Below, piece by piece: positions 6,867 through 9,577 of a DNA stretch of 9,577 nt (position 1 is the stretch's first letter; every line of letters starts with the position of its first letter). The notes beneath the pieces were generated by a model that did no database searches, had not been told where the DNA came from, and was given only the letters and a program-made list of their open reading frames with translations. The translations under genes were made by a program, and so were the position numbers. The stretch is from Bacillota bacterium (GTDB taxonomy: Bacteria > Bacillota > Clostridia > Lachnospirales > Anaerotignaceae). Where the stretch lies: contig JAUNCB010000026.1 of the NCBI GenBank assembly GCA_030526765.1, forward strand, positions 1-9,577, in the 5' to 3' direction.

Positions 6867-6893
6867 TGCCGCAGGGCGAAAAGCCCCACGGCA
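6867..6893 (-). promoter_or_regulatory. 11-bp hairpin in the rpsD-rpoA spacer
   Basis: TGCCGTGGGGC pairs with GCCCTGCGGCA around a TTTTC loop: 11 pairs in a row, two of them G-U. It is GC-rich but followed by an A-rich stretch on the minus strand, so it is not an intrinsic terminator. It sits about 30 bases before the rpoA start, just upstream of its SD. It may be an RNase or mRNA-stability element, or set different expression levels for rpsD and rpoA. Confidence 0.55.
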
Positions 6894-6923
6894 ATACCTT
6901 TGACTTCACTGCACAATCGAAAA

Positions 6924-7526
6924 TTATTTGGAGTACAGTTCGACGATCAGTGTTTCTTCAACGGGAACATCGATCTGTGCTCTTGTGGGTTTCGCCACTA
7001 CTGTACCGCTCAGTGCATCGTGGTTTGCGGACAGCCATTCAGGAACCAGTCTGCCTTCTGTTACAGCCAGAACGTCTTTGTATCTCTGAATTGTTTTGTA
7101 TTTTTCTTTTACTTCTACTACGTCGCCAACTTTAACCTGGTAGGAAGGAATATCTACAGCCTTGCCGTTTACCAGAACGTGTTTGTGACGAACGATCTGT
7201 CTTGCTTCTTTTCTTGTTCTGCCGTAGCCCAGACGGAACATTACGTTGTCCAGTCTCATTTCCAGCAGCATCAGAAGGTTTTCACCGGGGATACCTTCTT
7301 TTTTAGCGATTTTTTCAGCCAGTGCATAGTAGCCTCTGAACTGTCTTTCCAGTACGCCGTAGATGAATTTTGCTTTCTGCTTTTCTCTCATCTGCAGACC
7401 GTATTCGGACATTTTTTTGTTTGCTCTCAGATTCTGTTTTTTGGATTTTTTATCGATACCCAGGTAGATGGGATCCAGATTCAGGGATCTGCATCTTTTC
7501 AGTACGGGAACTCTATCTCTTGCCAT
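6924..7526 (-). CDS. rpsD: 30S ribosomal protein S4
   Basis: S4 (uS4) nucleates assembly of the 30S body by binding 16S rRNA. In several bacteria it also represses its own mRNA. The 200-residue length is normal. The N-terminus ([19 protein letters not shown]) has a single cysteine, Cys12, so it lacks the four-cysteine zinc site of many S4 proteins; this is the zinc-free type familiar from Clostridia. The S4 RNA-binding domain lies at about residues 90-155, with [32 protein letters not shown]. The ATG is preceded by AGGAGG. It lies 24 bases after rpsK. As S4 is the alpha-operon repressor in E. coli, it is the natural first candidate for binding the leader upstream of rpsM. Confidence 0.98.
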   Translation of the reverse strand: MARDRVPVLKRCRSLNLDPIYLGIDKKSKKQNLRANKKMSEYGLQMREKQKAKFIYGVLERQFRGYYALAEKIAKKEGIPGENLLMLLEMRLDNVMFRLGYGRTRKEARQIVRHKHVLVNGKAVDIPSYQVKVGDVVEVKEKYKTIQRYKDVLAVTEGRLVPEWLSANHDALSGTVVAKPTRAQIDVPVEETLIVELYSK

Positions 7527-7550
7527 TGATCTACACCTCCTAATATTAGG

Positions 7551-7952
7551 TTATACTCTTCTGCGTTTGGGGGGTCTGCAACCGTTGTGAGGAACGGGTG
7601 TAACGTCTTTGATAAGTGTTACATCCAGACCTGCTGCCTGCAGGGCACGGATTGCAGCTTCACGACCGCTGCCGGGGCCTTTTACGAAAACTTCGATTGT
7701 TTTCAGACCGTAGTCGGAAGCAGCTTTAGCAGCTGTATCTGCAGCCATCTGAGCTGCGTAAGGTGTGGATTTTCTGGAGCCTCTGAAGCCCAGCTGACCA
7801 GCAGATGCCCAGGACAGAGCGTTGCCCATTGCATCTGTGATTGTAACGATTGTATTATTGAAAGTGGACTGGATGTGTGCCTGGCCACGTTCTACTTTTC
7901 TTCTATCACGGCGTCTGCGAGTAGTTGCCTTTTTCACAGTTTTCTTTGCCAT
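7551..7952 (-). CDS. rpsK: 30S ribosomal protein S11
   Basis: S11 (uS11) sits on the platform of the small subunit near the mRNA exit and the E site. The 133-residue protein has a basic N-terminal tail (residues 1-23), the [15 protein letters not shown] strand pair, the AADTAAKAA helix, the [21 protein letters not shown]-binding block, and the conserved C-terminus [11 protein letters not shown]. The ATG follows AAGGAGG. It lies 30 bases after rpsM and 24 before rpsD, as expected for co-transcribed alpha-operon genes. Codon use resembles its neighbours and nothing looks odd. Confidence 0.98.
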   Translation of the reverse strand: MAKKTVKKATTRRRRDRRKVERGQAHIQSTFNNTIVTITDAMGNALSWASAGQLGFRGSRKSTPYAAQMAADTAAKAASDYGLKTIEVFVKGPGSGREAAIRALQAAGLDVTLIKDVTPVPHNGCRPPKRRRV

Positions 7953-7982
7953 TTACCTCAAACCTCCTTATCGAAATATCAA

Positions 7983-8351
7983 TTATTTCTTCTTATTCGC
8001 AACAGTCTTTCTGGGACCTTTTCTTGTTCTTGCGTTTGTTTTTGTTTTCTGACCTCTAACGGGCAGACCTTTTCTGTGACGGATGCCTCTGTAGCAGCCG
8101 ATTTCGATCAGACGTTTGATGTTCAGAGCAGTTTCTCTTCTCAGGTCACCTTCTACAGTCTGAGTTCTGTCGATTACGTCACGGATTTTCGCAACTTCCT
8201 CATCTGTCAGATCTCTTACTCTTGTATCCAGGCTAACACCTGCTTCATTCAGAATACGAACAGCGCTGGAGTGGCCGATGCCGTAAACATATGTCAGGCC
8301 GATTTCTACGCGTTTTTCTCTAGGTAAGTCTACACCAGCAATACGTGCCAT
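7983..8351 (-). CDS. rpsM: 30S ribosomal protein S13
   Basis: S13 (uS13) lies in the 30S head, contacts the P-site tRNA and forms intersubunit bridges. The 122-residue protein starts [26 protein letters not shown], has the helix-hairpin-helix region around residues 14-40, and ends in the conserved basic tail with [26 protein letters not shown]. The ATG is preceded by AGGAGG 8-9 bases upstream. It is the first gene of the classical alpha operon. Here it is separated from rpmJ by 235 bases with several potential hairpins, whereas the following genes are tightly packed. This points to separate control starting at rpsM. Confidence 0.98.
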   Translation of the reverse strand: MARIAGVDLPREKRVEIGLTYVYGIGHSSAVRILNEAGVSLDTRVRDLTDEEVAKIRDVIDRTQTVEGDLRRETALNIKRLIEIGCYRGIRHRKGLPVRGQKTKTNARTRKGPRKTVANKKK

Positions 8352-8586
8352 TATTCTTGCACCTCCTGTAATTTTTCACGATAATTTTCGAAATTTAGAT
8401 GTTTTCACATAAACACAGTGCGATACTCGTCGGGCATTACGAACAAAGGAGATAGACCGTCAGTCATGATGCTTATGCGCCTGTTGCGCTGCCTTTGCCA
8501 TTAACTGTATGCTCCTCCCAGTATGGTTGACGGATTTATCAGTTCCGGCTCTTTGGGGTACTGCCCCGCAAGCCCATAATAAATGA
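8352..8586 (-). promoter_or_regulatory. Structured rpmJ-rpsM spacer, candidate alpha-operon leader
   Basis: This 235-base spacer is much longer than the other gaps among these ribosomal-protein genes. On the minus strand it shows a GGGG-cagta-CCCC hairpin (8555-8567). A long-range CCGTCA/TGACGG pair joins 8533-8528 to 8462-8457. Inside that arm are GCGC-aacag-GCGC and an internal GGAGGAG followed by an ATG with 13 codons (8460-8501). Nearer rpsM is ATGT-GAAA-ACAT. No convincing promoter or U-tract terminator was found. In gammaproteobacteria S4 represses the alpha operon through a pseudoknot at this very place. Whether this element does the same is inference, and I know of no named family for it. 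Confidence 0.5.
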
Positions 8587-8700
8587 TCAGCCCTGTTTCT
8601 GTTTATGTTTGGGATTTTCACAAATAACCATTACACGACCTTTTCTCTTGATGATTCTGCATTTTTCACACATAGGCTTTACAGAGGGTCTGATTTTCAT
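8587..8700 (-). CDS. rpmJ: 50S ribosomal protein L36, zinc-binding form
   Basis: L36 (bL36) is the smallest protein of the large subunit and is bound within its rRNA. The 37-residue product starts [19 protein letters not shown] and ends NPKHKQKQG. It keeps the complete zinc ribbon ligands Cys11, Cys14, Cys27 and His32, so it is the zinc-containing type. Such forms are often exchanged for zinc-free paralogues under zinc limitation (known from other bacteria). The ATG follows AAGGAG. It lies 16 bases after infA, the classical infA-rpmJ pair. Confidence 0.97.
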   Translation of the reverse strand: MKIRPSVKPMCEKCRIIKRKGRVMVICENPKHKQKQG

Positions 8701-8716
8701 TGTGATCGCTCCTTCC

Positions 8717-8935
8717 TTATTTTGCTCTCCAGATGATACGACCTTTTGTCAGATCATAGGGAGACATTTCAACTAACACTTTGTCACCGGGCAGGATACG
8801 GATGAAATTCATACGCAGCTTGCCGGAAATGTGCGCCAGGATCTGGTGGCCGTTTTCCAGTTCCACCTGAAACATAGCGTTGGGTAATTTTTCCAGTACG
8901 GTTCCTTCTACTTCGATTACGTCATCTTTAGACAA
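8717..8935 (-). CDS. infA: Translation initiation factor IF-1
   Basis: IF-1 binds the ribosomal A site during initiation and assists IF-2 and IF-3. The 72-residue protein is a single S1-type OB fold. It has the diagnostic [41 protein letters not shown] run (about residues 13-53) and ends [15 protein letters not shown]. The start codon is TTG (8935-8933), identified by AAGGAGG 9 bases upstream and by the invariant protein start; no better in-frame ATG exists before the conserved core. It lies 21 bases after the KOW gene. The rare start may set a lower initiation rate than that of the flanking ribosomal genes. Confidence 0.97.
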   Translation of the reverse strand: MSKDDVIEVEGTVLEKLPNAMFQVELENGHQILAHISGKLRMNFIRILPGDKVLVEMSPYDLTKGRIIWRAK

Positions 8936-8956
8936 GACCGTAAACCTCCTTAAACA

Positions 8957-9229
8957 TTAAACGTTTCGCACCTCACGGTACTTCTTCAATGCCTTCTTGA
9001 TGTCTGCGTCCAGCACATAGGCGCCTTCCCGCAGCTTTGCCGCCACTTCCTCTTCCACAGAAAGAGTAGGCTGAACGTGCATTTTTTTCTTCCGCTTGGG
9101 CTTTTCCAGCCTCCGCCGTCTGCCGTCTGCCAGAAGAAGAAAATCCCCCTCCATGCCGACGATCATCTGCACATCACCCTTGTCGTGACCGCTTTTGGAA
9201 TAAACCACTTGGCCGATCTGATATTCCAA
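8957..9229 (-). CDS. KOW-domain RNA-binding protein (L14e/L6e/L27e-like)
   Basis: This small basic protein starts with a KOW motif (IGQVVYSKSGHDKG, about residues 5-18 from the start used here). A cluster of lysines and arginines follows (RRRRLEKPKRKKK), then a helical C-terminal half. Proteins of this kind, related to archaeal L14e, are often found between map and infA in Firmicutes and are presumed to bind RNA or the ribosome. Their exact role is not settled. I chose the TTG at 9229 because GAGGTGAT lies 8 bases upstream (GAGG to start) and the KOW motif then begins near residue 5, giving 90 residues. An in-frame GTG at 9262 would add 11 residues without an SD. It is the first clear gene of the transcript leading to infA and rpmJ. 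Confidence 0.87.
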   Translation of the reverse strand: MEYQIGQVVYSKSGHDKGDVQMIVGMEGDFLLLADGRRRRLEKPKRKKKMHVQPTLSVEEEVAAKLREGAYVLDADIKKALKKYREVRNV

Positions 9230-9239
9230 CGATATCACC

Positions 9240-9371
9240 TCATTTTCCTTCGTATCCTTCACACGCTTTGCGTGCTACGTAAGAATTTCCGGTTCGCCGT
9301 CCGTGATCAGAACGGTTGTTTCTGCTCTGAAAATCTGACTTTTCCCAAGATCCCTTCCGATCTTGCCGCAT
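9240..9371 (-). CDS. Possible 43-codon leader ORF upstream of the KOW gene
   Basis: An ATG (9371-9369) with AAGGTGAG 5 bases upstream opens a 43-codon frame. Its TGA (9242-9240) overlaps the SD of the KOW gene. The product would be basic and hydrophilic (MRQDRKGSWEKSDF, then arginine-, asparagine- and glycine-rich), with no recognisable domain. Codons such as CGG and CGA are unlike the neighbouring ribosomal genes. The same DNA can form several hairpins, including a perfect 7-bp stem CAAGATC/GATCTTG (9346-9365) and CACGC-AAA-GCGTG near 9263-9275. It may therefore be a structured untranslated leader, or a leader peptide coupled to KOW translation. I am not convinced that it is a real protein. 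Confidence 0.27.
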   Translation of the reverse strand: MRQDRKGSWEKSDFQSRNNRSDHGRRTGNSYVARKACEGYEGK

Positions 9372-9402
9372 AGGTACTCACCTTATTTCCATAAGCCTAA
9401 CA

Positions 9403-9431
9403 AGTATACAATAGATGCACCCGCACAGGAT
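9403..9431 (-). promoter_or_regulatory. Possible promoter for the KOW-infA-rpmJ transcript
   Basis: TATACT (9408-9403) on the minus strand is a good -10 element, one base from consensus. The -35 region 17 bp upstream (ATCCTG) is poor. Transcription would start near 9396 and give a leader of about 167 nt before the KOW start at 9229. A start here makes sense because a terminator lies just upstream at 9510-9545. Confidence 0.45.
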
Positions 9432-9448
9432 ACCCCTTTTTATTAGTT

Positions 9449-9473
9449 ACTATGTTCATAGTGATTCATGAAT
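9449..9473 (-). repeat. Two adjacent short palindromes upstream of the KOW promoter
   Basis: ACTATG-AA-CATAGT on the minus strand (9449-9462) and ATTCATGAAT (9464-9473) lie one base apart, in an AT-rich region about 40 bp upstream of the -10. They could be operators for a dimeric regulator or simply chance palindromes in AT-rich DNA. Confidence 0.3.
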
Positions 9474-9509
9474 TAGCATAAATTCCTTCTATAATATTGC
9501 CATCTTTTA

Positions 9510-9545
9510 GGAAAAATAACAGAGGCAAAAGCATTTCTGCCTCTG
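9510..9545 (-). terminator. Intrinsic terminator of a gene beyond the right edge
   Basis: CAGAGGCA pairs perfectly with TGCCTCTG (8 bp). A further AAA/TTT pairing in the loop is possible. On the minus strand it is followed by TTATTTTT. It would end transcription coming from outside the window. The upstream gene is not visible apart from perhaps its last codons (a frame ending in TAA at about 9562-9564). In this gene order map would be the expected neighbour, which is inference only. Confidence 0.82.
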
Positions 9546-9577
9546 CCTCCTGTCATTTCGTTCTTATTTATCCAGAT

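Noticed and set aside
6165..7529. A 454-codon plus-strand open frame across rpoA and rpsD.
   Set aside because: It is antisense to rpoA and rpsD, has a Phe/Cys/Gln-rich composition typical of a reverse-strand artefact, and no SD or promoter.
1..9577. CRISPR arrays, insertion sequences, tRNA or rRNA genes, prophage or defence genes.
   Set aside because: No repeat-spacer pattern, transposase-like frame, tRNA cloverleaf or phage-like gene was seen on either strand.

Overview
This window is a slice of a conserved ribosomal-protein, transcription and translation locus from a Firmicute. It is most likely a member of the Clostridia close to Lachnospiraceae. The evidence is the gene order (KOW protein, infA, rpmJ, rpsM, rpsK, rpsD, rpoA, rplQ, then ecfA1, ecfA2, ecfT, truA, rplM, rpsI), the zinc-free form of S4, the long L17 with an internal insertion, strong AGGAGG-type Shine-Dalgarno (SD) sequences and sigma-A-type promoters. 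The genus is not asserted. All the recognisable genes lie on the minus strand, so they are transcribed from right to left. One small gene lies on the plus strand.

Layout in the direction of transcription. The far right (9230-9577) holds a terminator for a gene outside the window, two adjacent palindromes, a possible promoter and a hairpin-rich leader with a doubtful 43-codon upstream ORF. Next come the KOW-domain RNA-binding protein, infA and rpmJ. A 235-bp structured spacer follows, then the alpha-operon genes rpsM, rpsK, rpsD, rpoA and rplQ, closed by an intrinsic terminator at about 5172-5201. The spacers before rpsM, rpoA and rplQ are unusually long for such an operon, and each can form a hairpin.

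Between rplQ and ecfA1, which are usually adjacent in Firmicutes, sits a self-contained plus-strand unit. It has two related dyads, an extended -10 promoter, an SD, a 61-residue putative membrane or secreted protein (4908-5093) and its own terminator. It is divergent from a good promoter that drives ecfA1-ecfA2-ecfT, the energizing module (two ATPases and a transmembrane subunit) of a group II ECF vitamin transporter. These three genes overlap by 16 and 4 bases and end at a strong terminator just upstream of truA.

The left end holds truA (tRNA pseudouridine synthase), then a consensus promoter (TTGACA, 17 bp, TATAAT). A leader of about 174 nt follows, in the position and style of the L13 autoregulatory leader, and then rplM, rpsI and a 14-bp-stem terminator.

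Most of the window is ordinary housekeeping sequence. The parts worth a second look are the plus-strand small gene with its periodic upstream repeats, the rpmJ-rpsM leader (same place as the S4-controlled alpha-operon leader of enterobacteria), the rpoA-rplQ and rpsD-rpoA hairpins, and the leader upstream of the KOW gene.
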